Shown here in pieces: positions 1 through 7,834 of a DNA stretch of 64,000 nucleotides. How positions within the stretch are numbered: position 1 is the stretch's first letter; each line of letters begins with the position of its first letter. Source of the DNA: Litorimonas sp965205225 (GTDB taxonomy: Bacteria; Pseudomonadota; Alphaproteobacteria; Caulobacterales; Maricaulaceae); contig CBDBFZ010000003.1 in assembly GCA_965205225.1 (NCBI GenBank), positions 1,860,001 through 1,924,000 on the forward strand, written 5' to 3'. The notes below the pieces were generated by a model. That model saw only the letters and a program-made list of their open reading frames with translations. It was not told where the DNA came from and ran no database searches. A program made the position numbers and the translations under genes.

Positions 1-563
1 TCCAAACCCAAGAGTAGAAACACGCCGAGACCTGCGGCAAAGATCACAATGACTTCACCAAATGTATCATAGCCCCGATAGGAAGCCAGCACAGCTGTCA
101 CGACGTTGGGAACATCGACCTCGACCGCTGTCCGGGCGAGGTAATCTGTCCCGACATAGCTGTTGGCTGGGGAATTGACGTCCCCATAGGACGGCAGATC
201 GGGAACCGCGTAGAGCATCGCGATACCAGCGATCAGTACAACCGCCAGCGGACCCCATTGCCGCGACATTGGTACAGGAGTCGATTCGCGGTCTGCCAGC
301 AGCATCGCAGCCAGCATCAAGACAGTCGAAACGCCCGCACCAACAGCCGCTTCGGTGAACGCAACATCTACAGCATCCAGCGTCACGAACCAGGCCGCAG
401 CCACGAGAGAGTAAACGCCCTGCATCATGACGATCGCAAAGAGTGAGCGCATCCGGACGATGGCAAAGGCAACAATGACAAGCAGCGTCAGCAACCCGAT
501 GTCGAGCAACAGGGTGGAAATTAGCGGAGAAGTTGGGGCGGCCCCGATAATGTTCTTGATCAC
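1..563 (-). CDS. Mnh/Mrp antiporter subunit with DUF4040 (MbhD-like) region, partial
   Basis: Partial membrane subunit of a multisubunit cation/proton antiporter; its C-terminus lies beyond the left edge. I read it from a GTG at 563, whose GTGA overlaps the stop of mnhG by four bases, which fixes the start. About 187 residues are visible: a hydrophobic N-terminal helix, a helix around DAVDVAFTEAAVGAG that matches the conserved DUF4040/MbhD segment, further helices, then a conserved-looking SYRGYDTFGEV stretch of MnhB type. In alphaproteobacteria a DUF4040 protein sits between mnhG and mnhB in such operons, which fits. Fusion of DUF4040 to an MnhB-like part is an inference from the second half. 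Confidence 0.7.
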   Translation of the reverse strand, partial: MIKNIIGAAPTSPLISTLLLDIGLLTLLVIVAFAIVRMRSLFAIVMMQGVYSLVAAAWFVTLDAVDVAFTEAAVGAGVSTVLMLAAMLLADRESTPVPMSRQWGPLAVVLIAGIAMLYAVPDLPSYGDVNSPANSYVGTDYLARTAVEVDVPNVVTAVLASYRGYDTFGEVIVIFAAGLGVFLLLGL

Positions 564-994
564 GTGTTATCCTTCAGGGACGGCGCACGCCAGCGGCCAA
601 GCTTTGGTTTCTCACCCGCTTTATAGGCGGCATGGGCAACCGCATGCGTCGCGGTTGGAGACGTGACGAACAGGAAGAAAGCAACGAGCAACAGCTTGAC
701 GATGACCTGCCAGTTATTTGACTGGAGCATCAGTGCGAATAGGATCAGCTCAGCGCCCAGCGTATCGGTCATGCCCGCCGCATGAAGGCGCGTGTAGAAA
801 TCTGGCAACCGGATCACGCCCACCGTACCGGCGAGGACAAAAAATAAGCCCCCTGATAGGCTGAGGACAGTCACTATATCCCGTACAAAGGCAAGAATGG
901 CGCCGCCGTCTATACCCGCACTGACAGTGTCGCGAACGACCGGCTCCGCCGCCAAGACGATTGCCATGATAATTGTGAGCATATGTCCGATCAC
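560..994 (-). CDS. mnhG: Na+/H+ antiporter subunit G (MnhG/MrpG/PhaG)
   Basis: Small integral membrane subunit of the Mnh/Mrp antiporter, which exports Na+ (or K+) in exchange for protons in the inner membrane. The 144-residue product has three hydrophobic helices and the family signature FYTRLHAAGMTDTLG in the middle, with SPTATHAVAHAAY near the C-terminus. Its start overlaps the mnhF stop by four bases (991-994) and its stop overlaps the next start by GTGA, so the operon is read as one unit in the order E-F-G-DUF4040. The N-terminus is about 35 residues longer than most MnhG proteins and could be a leader helix. Confidence 0.88.
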   Translation of the reverse strand: MIGHMLTIIMAIVLAAEPVVRDTVSAGIDGGAILAFVRDIVTVLSLSGGLFFVLAGTVGVIRLPDFYTRLHAAGMTDTLGAELILFALMLQSNNWQVIVKLLLVAFFLFVTSPTATHAVAHAAYKAGEKPKLGRWRAPSLKDNT

Positions 995-1314
995 GACCCG
1001 TCCTCAGAATCATCGGCGTCAGGCAGACGACCAAGATCGACCGTCAGCGCTCTGTAATTGAAGAATTTCAGCACGGCGATCGTCGCGATGAAATTCATCA
1101 GAGCGTAGAGCAGCGCAATATCGATCCCGTAAGGACGGTCGATAATGAAGCAAAAAACGCAGAGAAACAGGACTGTCTTAGTGCTGAAACTATTGACTGC
1201 CAGCAGGCGGTCATAAAGCGTTGGACCACCAATCAGCCGGGTCAGCATCAGCCCCATCGCGACGATCAGAAACAAGGTCACCGCCAGCATGATATAGTGC
1301 ATTACGTCACTCAT
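991..1314 (-). CDS. mnhF: Na+/H+ antiporter subunit F (MnhF/MrpF/PhaF)
   Basis: Subunit F of the Mnh/Mrp antiporter, 107 residues with three predicted transmembrane helices. The family core is visible as LIGGPTLYDRLLAVNSFSTK followed by the DIALLYALMNFI helix. A longer frame opens at 1362, but the extra residues lie inside the end of mnhE. I chose the ATG at 1314, whose ATGAGTGA overlaps the mnhE stop by eight bases, a usual coupling arrangement in this operon type. The acidic tail (DADDSEDGS) is cytoplasmic in related proteins. Confidence 0.88.
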   Translation of the reverse strand: MSDVMHYIMLAVTLFLIVAMGLMLTRLIGGPTLYDRLLAVNSFSTKTVLFLCVFCFIIDRPYGIDIALLYALMNFIATIAVLKFFNYRALTVDLGRLPDADDSEDGS

Positions 1315-1798
1315 TGGGCGTATTTTCCCCGATAGCCCAGGCCGAGCGTTGCCCCATTTCAATAAAATTTTCCGGCGCGCTCATCTCGGAGAGAAGTGCA
1401 TGGACGAGAATGTGATCTTCCGCCATTTCGATCGAGACCGTGCCCGGCGTCAGCGTGATCGAATTGCCGAACATGGTCTTGGCTAGATCGCTCTTCCCTT
1501 TGGTCGGAATTTTTGTGAGAGTCGGCGAGATTTCAAGATCGGGCGATAGAACAGCGCGAACAACGGCGATATTCGCCCTAACAATTTCCACAAGCAACCA
1601 GCCAAAATAGGCGAGCGTCTGCAGCAAGGACATGTAGGGCGATGTTTCACGATCCAGAATTCGCATCCGCACGGAAATCAGCATAACAAGCCCGATCGAG
1701 ATCGCACCCAATGTCAGGATAAGGGGCTTAGTATATCCCGACAGGATCCACCAGGTGGCCGCGAGTGCAAAAAGCAGGATGGTGGCAAAACGCAGCAT
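1307..1798 (-). CDS. mnhE: Na+/H+ antiporter subunit E (MnhE/MrpE/PhaE)
   Basis: First visible gene of the antiporter operon, 163 residues, MnhE family. Two to three N-terminal helices (about residues 3-45) are followed by the soluble C-terminal domain with the conserved stretch MFGNSITLTPGTVSIEM and an ILVHALLSE strand. It is divergent from the uracil-DNA glycosylase gene with 150 bases between the two start codons, so the operon promoter must lie in 1,799-1,948. Family membership is clear; which cation is exported cannot be told from sequence. Confidence 0.88.
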   Translation of the reverse strand: MLRFATILLFALAATWWILSGYTKPLILTLGAISIGLVMLISVRMRILDRETSPYMSLLQTLAYFGWLLVEIVRANIAVVRAVLSPDLEISPTLTKIPTKGKSDLAKTMFGNSITLTPGTVSIEMAEDHILVHALLSEMSAPENFIEMGQRSAWAIGENTPNE

Positions 1799-1948
1799 TA
1801 ACCGGCTGTTAGCGAATGCTAACCGGACGTTAAAGTGGAAAACAGACGAAATTGCTAATCGTCAACCTCACTCGGTGCGGCATTTGGGCCAATCGGTCCC
1901 TGTGCATAACCTGCAAGCACATTGTATCAGTTTCGCTATATTGGTCTC

Positions 1949-2698
1949 ATGGATGCGTCTTTGCGATCTCTGCTCGACTGGTATGAGCGCGCTGGTGTGG
2001 AAACGCCGAACTTGCCGCTAGCTCGGTCGGTTCGTCGTATTCGGACCAAATCTCTCGAATCGCCTCCGTCACCGACGCCCAAATCAGAGACGTTTTCAGC
2101 GTCCGATCCTGCGCCTATCGCTGCAGCCTGCAAGACCATCGCTGAGCTCAAGACCGCACTTGACGCTTATGACGCGGGTGCATTGTCAGACGGCGCGCGG
2201 CAGGCCGTTCTGGCGCGGGGCAATCCTGATGCTGAGTTGATGGTCATTGGCGAGGCCCCTGGCCGCGAGGAAGATCAAGCCGGTCTGCCCTTCGTCGGTC
2301 GATCCGGGCAATTACTGGACCAGATGCTCGGCGCCATCGGTCTGGGCGCGGATGATGTCTATATCGGCAATGTCTGTTTCTGGCGTCCACCGAATAACCG
2401 CAAGCCAGATTTGGACGAGCTGGAACTTTGCCGTCCTTTTGTGAATCGTCACATCGAATTGGTAAAACCCAAACTCATCTTCTTGGCAGGTGGGACGTCC
2501 ATGCAGGTCATGACCGGCGTCACTGGTATCATGCGCAATCGCGGTCAGTGGCAGACAATCAATATCGGCACAGCCGAGATTCCAACCTTGCCGATCTATC
2601 ACCCAGCCTTTTTGCTGCGTCAACCGACCTTGAAAGCCGAAGCTTGGCAGGACTTACTGACGTTGCGAGAGCGCCTGACTGCCCCGACCCAGAACTAG
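1949..2698 (+). CDS. Uracil-DNA glycosylase, family 4 type
   Basis: Removes uracil from DNA as the first step of base-excision repair. The 249-residue product has a variable N-terminal extension rich in Ser/Pro (about residues 20-60) and the UDG fold with motif GEAPGREED at residues 101-109, the NVCFWRPPNNRKP stretch, the LIFLAGG strand and the HPAF active-site loop (228-231). I start at ATG 1949 (MDASLRSLLDWY), because this N-terminus is typical of alphaproteobacterial relatives; a frame-open ATG lies nine codons upstream. Only three cysteines are present (61, 143, 161), whereas family 4 enzymes usually hold a 4Fe-4S cluster with four, so the cluster may be altered or absent. Confidence 0.85.
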   Translation: MDASLRSLLDWYERAGVETPNLPLARSVRRIRTKSLESPPSPTPKSETFSASDPAPIAAACKTIAELKTALDAYDAGALSDGARQAVLARGNPDAELMVIGEAPGREEDQAGLPFVGRSGQLLDQMLGAIGLGADDVYIGNVCFWRPPNNRKPDLDELELCRPFVNRHIELVKPKLIFLAGGTSMQVMTGVTGIMRNRGQWQTINIGTAEIPTLPIYHPAFLLRQPTLKAEAWQDLLTLRERLTAPTQN

Positions 2699-2765
2699 GC
2701 GGCGTGGACAAATTGTTTGACGCGAAGCTGCCTGCTTGATTCAAGGCTGCCTTTGGGAGGCAAGC

Positions 2766-2956
2766 TTGAGCCGAGGTGATCTGAGCGAAACAGAGTGGCG
2801 CATTTTGAAGGCCTTGCTTCCGACGTTGGAGCGAAGCCGGGATATGGGAGATCGTTTCTGTCACCTTGGCCGAGATTATGGCGGACAGTGGCCACACGCT
2901 ATGATCAACTCGCCAACAGCTTCCTCAGCATGGTCCACATTGCTACAGCCAGATAA
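2766..2956 (+). pseudogene. IS5-family (IS427-like) transposase remnant
   Basis: Two ends of an IS5-type transposase are joined by a large internal deletion. From a TTG at 2766 the frame reads LSRGDLSETEWRILKALLP, the usual N-terminus of this family. About 40 codons later, in another frame, RYDQLANSFLSMVHIATAR precedes a stop at 2954-2956, which matches the usual C-terminus. The catalytic DDE core is missing, so the element is dead. No clean terminal inverted repeats are seen. It sits between the glycosylase gene and the TIGR04282 gene. Confidence 0.7.
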
Positions 2957-2984
2957 TGGAATGGCTCAAATTTGTCCAAACCGC

Positions 2985-3569
2985 CTAATGTCCGCTTTCG
3001 CCGCGACGCCACGCCATCAGTCCATCCCCGTCATCGACATCCGTTAAAGTCCGCAGCTTCCCCACGCGACCCTTCAGCCGGGCTTCCAGATCCGAGAGAG
3101 TTTGCTCGCTCGACCACCGCACCGTGTCAAAAACATCACGACGTAAGGGTGCCCACGTACCCATAAGCCAGAAACCGCCGTCACTGGCAGGGCCAAAAAC
3201 AGCCGAGTTGGACCGTAGCACACGCAGCGCATCGGCAATATCATTAGCTGTCACCTGCGGGCAATCCGTCCCAATCACGAGGACCGGGCGGCGAGGGCCG
3301 GCGAAAGCCTGAGCGAGGCGCAGTGAAAGAGACCCGCCGGGTTGGGCTATTTGCGTAAAACCTGCCCACGCCGGGACGGATCCAACGGCGTCATCCGGCG
3401 CAACATAGAGGATCGTATCCCACCTCGGATCAGTGACATTACGCAGAATTCGGGCTGTCATGGCACGGTAGAAGCGTTGCGCATGGGTCGGGCCAATATC
3501 GCGGGCCAGCCGTGTCTTAGCTGCACCCATCATCGGACGCTTAGCGAAAATATACAATTCAGGTCGCAT
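2985..3569 (-). CDS. TIGR04282-type glycosyltransferase (DUF2064)
   Basis: Cytosolic nucleotidyltransferase-fold protein of 194 residues. It has the N-terminal IFAKRPMMGAAKTRLA motif, the VLVIGTDCPQV strand and the ASDGGFWLMG loop, all hallmarks of the DUF2064/TIGR04282 family. Family names mention arsenosugar biosynthesis, but many members lie outside arsenic loci, and no arsenic gene is visible here. Its ATG overlaps the stop of the upstream TIGR04283 gene by one base (TGATG), so the two are co-translated. The substrate is unknown. Confidence 0.85.
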   Translation of the reverse strand: MRPELYIFAKRPMMGAAKTRLARDIGPTHAQRFYRAMTARILRNVTDPRWDTILYVAPDDAVGSVPAWAGFTQIAQPGGSLSLRLAQAFAGPRRPVLVIGTDCPQVTANDIADALRVLRSNSAVFGPASDGGFWLMGTWAPLRRDVFDTVRWSSEQTLSDLEARLKGRVGKLRTLTDVDDGDGLMAWRRGESGH

Positions 3570-4237
3570 CAGCGCTGATAGGCCCCTAGCAACTCTTTGA
3601 TTGGCGCGCCGCGCTTATATCGCCAAAGTAGAGTAAGGTTACGGGTTCCCCGCACCCATAATCCGTCGCGCCAATACGCTGATACATCCGTGGTGAGGGC
3701 TACAGGCAAAGGTCGAAGGGTCGCCATGTTTCGAATCCGTTCAATCAAATCGACATCCTCGAACAAAGCCATTGGCTCATAGCCTCCGACCTGTTCGTAG
3801 AGCGCCCGCGAGATCAAAAGTCCCTGATCTCCATAGGGCAAGCCCAACGCAGCGCAGCGCAGGGCTACAAGCCGATTCATCAACCACGCCTTGATGCCAA
3901 ACGCCGCCGCCTTGAACCGGAAATAGCGCGGATCGCCGTCTTGGATGGCGGTCTCAAGAACGAGTTTCCACTCATCAGGCAACTGACTGTCCGCATGCAG
4001 AAACAGGAACCAATCATCCGCCTCACCTGTCAACGTCGCCAATTTCGCGCCAAGGCGAAGCTGCGAGCCCCGGCCTGTTGTGCCCACTGCCAATGAGGCC
4101 CCCGCCGCCGCCGCCGCCGCCAAAGACCCATCGGTCGAGCCGCCATCCGCGACAATGATGCGTTCGCCGTTCAGCTGTGGAAGCAACTGCAACAAGCCTG
4201 CCTGCGCCTGAAAAGTGGGGATGATAACGATCAACAC
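3569..4237 (-). CDS. TIGR04283-type family 2 glycosyltransferase
   Basis: GT-A glycosyltransferase of 222 residues, cytosolic or membrane-associated. Visible motifs: IIPTFQAQAGL at the N-terminus, the IIVADGGSTDGS nucleotide-binding loop, the WFLFLHADSQLP stretch with its DxS-like metal motif, and GDQGLLIS followed by FEDVDL near residue 160. A low-complexity run of alanines (AAAAAAGA) follows the DGGSTDG loop. It is first in a two-gene unit with the DUF2064 protein. The pair is widespread in marine bacteria; the sugar acceptor cannot be told from sequence. Confidence 0.85.
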   Translation of the reverse strand: MLIVIIPTFQAQAGLLQLLPQLNGERIIVADGGSTDGSLAAAAAAGASLAVGTTGRGSQLRLGAKLATLTGEADDWFLFLHADSQLPDEWKLVLETAIQDGDPRYFRFKAAAFGIKAWLMNRLVALRCAALGLPYGDQGLLISRALYEQVGGYEPMALFEDVDLIERIRNMATLRPLPVALTTDVSAYWRDGLWVRGTRNLTLLWRYKRGAPIKELLGAYQR

Positions 4238-4370
4238 GAAACCGCATCTAGCTCTCTCTCAGGCAAAGAAAAAGCCCGCCCCTTTCCGAACCCGTCTTTG
4301 ACGCCTCAACCCCGTCGCAAACCGCCATCGCCGTTTTGACGGCACCACAGCCCATCAAGATATCTTCGAC

Positions 4371-4739
4371 GTGATTGTCGCGATGGTCATCACGGCGGGC
4401 CTTATGGAGGAACCTGTACTTTATACAGACAGTCCGCACCTTAAGGCCAATGCCAACAAAACCCGATTTGCCCAAAAGACCGTTCAGAAGTCTCGGTCTG
4501 ATGATTGGGATGGTTTGAATGCTGCGGTCAGGTCAGACCGGGCCGATCACGGCAAAAAGCCGATTGAAGACAAACCTCGCCAACCCGTCTCTAAAGAAAG
4601 CCAGATCAGCCGGACCGATTGGGGCAAAGCCATTTATGAACGCCGAAGGGACACTGTTGAGCGATCCTTTGCAGATGGCAAACGGCGTCACGGTCACCGC
4701 CATGCCCGCGTCCGGAGCCTCCTACATCTCAAACAATAA
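4371..4739 (+). pseudogene. IS1182-family transposase remnant
   Basis: The frame joins two separate parts of an IS1182-type transposase. First comes the middle part (YTDSPHLKANANKTRF, then LNAAVRSDRADHGKKP and the linker rich in Lys/Pro up to ISRTD). It then jumps directly to the C-terminal part (AIYERRRDTVERSFADGKRRHG). The catalytic core normally between these is deleted. Further shifted remnants of the C-terminus seem to continue to about 4,800. No start codon context or terminal repeats are evident. Confidence 0.72.
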
Positions 4740-4880
4740 TGCCGACGCGCGGCCACAACCCAAAACATCAAGAAAATCGCCCTCACCCTCACAGCAAAGC
4801 GCAAAAATAGCGCCGCATAGACGCACCGCAAAGACGCCAAGACAGAATGGCACTTGAAAACCAACATCTAAACCGACCCA

Positions 4881-4909
4881 AAACAAAACCTCGCCTAAAA
4901 AAGACGAGG
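4881..4909 (-). terminator. Rho-independent terminator of rpsD
   Basis: On the minus strand a 7-bp stem (CCTCGTC/GGCGAGG with one wobble pair, 4,889-4,895 and 4,903-4,909) is followed by TTTTGTTTT. It lies about 57 bases past the rpsD stop. A second short hairpin (4,927-4,944) lies between it and the gene and pairs fully only in the rpsD sense. Confidence 0.65.
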
Positions 4910-4965
4910 CTTGTCAGTAATCTGAAGCACCCCAAAAGGGGCGCTTTTCGTCTGGCTGGGAACTC

Positions 4966-5586
4966 TTAGCGTGAATAGAATTCGATCACGAGGTTCGGTT
5001 CCATCTGAACCGGGTAAGGCACTTCGTCGAAGCTGGGGACGCGTGCAAATGTTGCCTTCATCGCCCTGACATCAACACCGATATATTCGGGCACTTCACG
5101 CTCTGGCAGTTCAAGCGCTTCGAGGACGAGCGCCATTGTCTTGGACTTTTCGCGCACTTCCACGACGTCGCCAGGCTTGACCCGATAGGACGGAATATTG
5201 ACCTTCTTGCCATTGACCAGAACATGTCCGTGATTAACGAATTGACGCGCGGCGAACACGGTCGGCACGAATTTGGCACGGTAGACAACAGCGTCAAGAC
5301 GGCGCTCAAGCAGGCCAATCAGATTTTCGGACGTGTCGCCCTTCATCCGAGTCGCTTTATCATAGGTTCGGCGGAACTGTTTTTCCTGGATGTTACCGTA
5401 ATAACCTTTGAGTTTCTGCTTGGCGCGAAGCTGCGTACCGAAGTCAGACATCTTGCCGCGGCGTGTATTCGCGCCGTGCTGTCCCGGAGGAGTCGAGCGT
5501 TTATTCACAGGTGACTTTGGACGTCCCCAGATGTTTTCCCCCATACGGCGATCGATTTTATATTTGGTGGAGTGACGCTTGGACAT
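4966..5586 (-). CDS. rpsD: 30S ribosomal protein S4
   Basis: Primary binder of 16S rRNA in the small-subunit body, and part of the decoding-fidelity machinery. The 206-residue product is of full family length: the N-terminal S4 domain with KRHSTKYKIDRRMGENIWG, then the S4 RNA-binding domain around residues 95-160 with LERRLDAVVYRAKFVPT and ARQFVNHGHVLVNGKKVNIP, and the conserved end NLVIEFYSR. The N-terminus lacks the zinc-binding cysteines of some S4 forms. It is transcribed alone, with a likely Shine-Dalgarno AAAGG upstream of ATG 5586 and a terminator downstream. Confidence 0.97.
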   Translation of the reverse strand: MSKRHSTKYKIDRRMGENIWGRPKSPVNKRSTPPGQHGANTRRGKMSDFGTQLRAKQKLKGYYGNIQEKQFRRTYDKATRMKGDTSENLIGLLERRLDAVVYRAKFVPTVFAARQFVNHGHVLVNGKKVNIPSYRVKPGDVVEVREKSKTMALVLEALELPEREVPEYIGVDVRAMKATFARVPSFDEVPYPVQMEPNLVIEFYSR

Positions 5587-5747
5587 AACGGCGCCTTTTC
5601 TATCCTTCGTGGGCCGGCTCCCAATAGTCTAGAGCGATTGCAACGGCGGCGACGCGAATATCCCGTATTGAAGGCGGGCGACATAAGGCAGCAAACCGTG
5701 AAGTCAACAGGGCATGACACGTAGCGCGTCGGGTGTATGGGATCGGA

Positions 5748-6644
5748 ATGAACCGCCCGCAACCCATCGATTCCCGTGCTGGATTAATGTCTGGCCTGTC
5801 AGCCTATCTCATATGGGGCTTGTTCCCGATTTACTTCGTCGCAACGAAAGCGGTCCCGGCCCCAGAAATTCTCGCTCATCGAATCCTCTGGTCCCTGCCC
5901 TTTGGATTGCTCATCCTACTGTTCAGAAAACAGATCACCGACACGATCAAAGCGATCCGGAAGCTGCGCACACTGGGCCTGCTCGCCCTTACCTCAATCA
6001 GTCTTGCCGCGAATTGGGGCATCTATATTTACGCCATCCAGATCGAGCAGATCTTCCAAGGTAGTCTGGGGTATTATATCAACCCGCTCATCTATGTTCT
6101 GGTAGCCGTGCTATTCTTCGGGGAACGCCTGTCTCGCTTGCAAGGTCTCGCCATTGTGCTGGCGTCTATCGGCGTCCTCGTTCTTACAATCTATGGTGGA
6201 CAATTCCCCGTTATCTCAATCTTTCTCGCCGTCAGCTTCACCATTTACGGTGTGCTTCGAAAATTGATTAATCTCGGCGCCATGCCCGGGCTGTTCATCG
6301 AAGTTCTGGTTCTGATCGTTCCAGCCATGCTCTATCTGGGTTGGCTCTGGCAAACCGACACGCTCGTTTTCGGCACAGACGCAGCACTGAGTGGGTTGAT
6401 GATCGCGGCAGGACCCATCACGATTCTACCGCTTCTGGCCTTCACCTTCGCGGCCCGGCACATTCGTCTATCCACGCTAGGTGTCCTGCAGTTCGTCGGA
6501 CCGACAATGCAGTTTCTCTGTGGCATCTATTTCGGCGAGCCTTTTACGACAGCTCATGCCATCTGTTTCGCGTTGATCTGGGTCGGTGTGATCCTGTTTG
6601 CCTTGGACGGTTGGCGCGCTAGCCGGCTAGCATATGTGCAATAA
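5748..6644 (+). CDS. rarD: RarD-type EamA/DMT permease
   Basis: Inner-membrane drug/metabolite-type permease of about 298 residues with ten predicted helices in two EamA halves. The N-terminal helix AYLIWGLFPIYF followed by AHRILWSLPFGL, and the GSLGYYINPLIYVLVAVLFFGERL stretch, are typical of RarD. Substrates of RarD proteins are poorly defined (chloramphenicol sensitivity in Pseudomonas gave the name). I favour ATG 5748; ATG 5733 is in frame five codons upstream. It converges on, and overlaps by 26 bases, the small membrane protein gene on the other strand. Confidence 0.85.
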   Translation: MNRPQPIDSRAGLMSGLSAYLIWGLFPIYFVATKAVPAPEILAHRILWSLPFGLLILLFRKQITDTIKAIRKLRTLGLLALTSISLAANWGIYIYAIQIEQIFQGSLGYYINPLIYVLVAVLFFGERLSRLQGLAIVLASIGVLVLTIYGGQFPVISIFLAVSFTIYGVLRKLINLGAMPGLFIEVLVLIVPAMLYLGWLWQTDTLVFGTDAALSGLMIAAGPITILPLLAFTFAARHIRLSTLGVLQFVGPTMQFLCGIYFGEPFTTAHAICFALIWVGVILFALDGWRASRLAYVQ

Positions 6645-6879
6645 AAATACCGAACGCAAACAGGACGAAGTGAATCAGGATTTGCTGGAAAACCAGAAAG
6701 GCTCCATCCAGAATCATATTCTGATCCGGTGCCTGGGGTTGTTCGCGTAGAGCCCTGCGCCGCGGCGCAAACAATAGAATTGCTGAAACAACTGCAACGG
6801 CAAGGACGAAAGGAAATATATATCCCAGAAAGCCAAGCGCAAAGCTGACGATCAGAGTGAGATAGGGCACGTATTTCAT
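6619..6879 (-). CDS. Small membrane protein of unknown function
   Basis: An 86-residue protein with two N-terminal hydrophobic helices (residues 5-42), a basic-polar loop (PRRRALREQPQAPDQN) and a C-terminal helix (about 58-84). I do not recognise a family. Its ATG overlaps the trmJ stop by four bases (6,876-6,879), so it is translationally coupled to trmJ, and its end overlaps rarD on the opposite strand. This coupling and the coherent helices support a real gene. Confidence 0.65.
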   Translation of the reverse strand: MKYVPYLTLIVSFALGFLGYIFPFVLAVAVVSAILLFAPRRRALREQPQAPDQNMILDGAFLVFQQILIHFVLFAFGIFIAHMLAG

Positions 6880-7730
6880 GTCTCAGGCTTCTTTTCTGGT
6901 TCGGGCATCATTTCTAACTCGGATCGGCGTTTCCGATTAATGTGATGGCCGCGCCCCCGCGACAAGGCTTTTACGATTCCGCGAAAGGTGCGGACTTCTT
7001 GTTCCGTCATCCGCGCCCGCGTCAATGGCGCGCGAATATTGTGGCGCATAAGCTCTTTCTTCGACACTGGATAGAAAAAACCGGCTTCTTCCAGTTCCGT
7101 TTCCAGATGGTCAAACAATCTCACCAGATCCTCTCTCGGGGCAACCGCCGACAACATATCGTTAAACGTGTCGGGTACACCCTGCCCCGCAGCATACAGG
7201 AAGGCGAAGACGTTGACGGCCTGGGCCAGATTGAGGGACTGAAAAGCCGGATTGACGGGATAGGTCAGGATCGCGTCCGAGAGTGCGACATCCGCATTGG
7301 TCAACCCGGCATTCTCCGAACCAAATAATATCCCGGTTCGCGTTCCGTTTGCTTCCAGAGCGCGCAGTCTTGTTCCAACACCATCCACACCGACGACGGG
7401 CAGTTCGATCTCGCGACGTCTGGCCGTTGCGCAGAGAACATAATTCAGATCCTCAATCGCTATATCTGTGGTCTCGAATAGCGTTGCGTTTTCCAGAACA
7501 GATCGCGCGCCAGCCGCGAGCGTCTCTGCCGCCGGGTTGGGCCAACCCTCGCGCGGGGCCACGAGCCGCAAATCCGTCAGACCGAAATTGAGCATTGACC
7601 GGGCCGCCGATCCGATATTCTCTCCCAGCTGAGGATTTACCAGAATTACGGCCGGTACGGTTCCGCTCTGTCGACTGACAGCGCGGCCCAACTGGTCATG
7701 CAGGTCTTTGCCGGATTTGTTCGCGCCCAT
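6876..7730 (-). CDS. trmJ: tRNA/rRNA 2'-O-methyltransferase, TrmJ type
   Basis: SPOUT-class SAM-dependent methyltransferase; TrmJ modifies position 32 of certain tRNAs. The 284-residue product has the PAVILVNPQLGENIGSAAR motif 1 (residues about 26-44), the GILFGSENAGLTNADV motif 2, and the QSLNLAQAVNVFAF motif 3 that forms the trefoil knot, followed by the C-terminal extension characteristic of TrmJ. The start at 7,730 has a GGGAGCG ribosome site five bases upstream. It is divergent from icd with about 104 bases between starts. Confidence 0.9.
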   Translation of the reverse strand: MGANKSGKDLHDQLGRAVSRQSGTVPAVILVNPQLGENIGSAARSMLNFGLTDLRLVAPREGWPNPAAETLAAGARSVLENATLFETTDIAIEDLNYVLCATARRREIELPVVGVDGVGTRLRALEANGTRTGILFGSENAGLTNADVALSDAILTYPVNPAFQSLNLAQAVNVFAFLYAAGQGVPDTFNDMLSAVAPREDLVRLFDHLETELEEAGFFYPVSKKELMRHNIRAPLTRARMTEQEVRTFRGIVKALSRGRGHHINRKRRSELEMMPEPEKKPET

Positions 7731-7834
7731 GTGATCGCTCCCGGATAGGTCTTTAACTTCAAGCGGGCTTTGCTATACGCGACTACAACTTTCCTAAAGC
7801 GCTTACCGCACATTCGATAGATATAGAGGACTTC

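Noticed and set aside
2985..4237. Arsenosugar biosynthesis operon
   Set aside because: The two family names mention arsenosugars, but no arsenic methyltransferase or radical SAM gene is nearby, so the name is not evidence of that pathway.
4926..4947. Hairpin as a plus-strand terminator for the IS1182 remnant
   Set aside because: The stem has an A-C mismatch in the plus sense but pairs fully with a G-U in the minus sense, so it more likely belongs to the rpsD 3' end.
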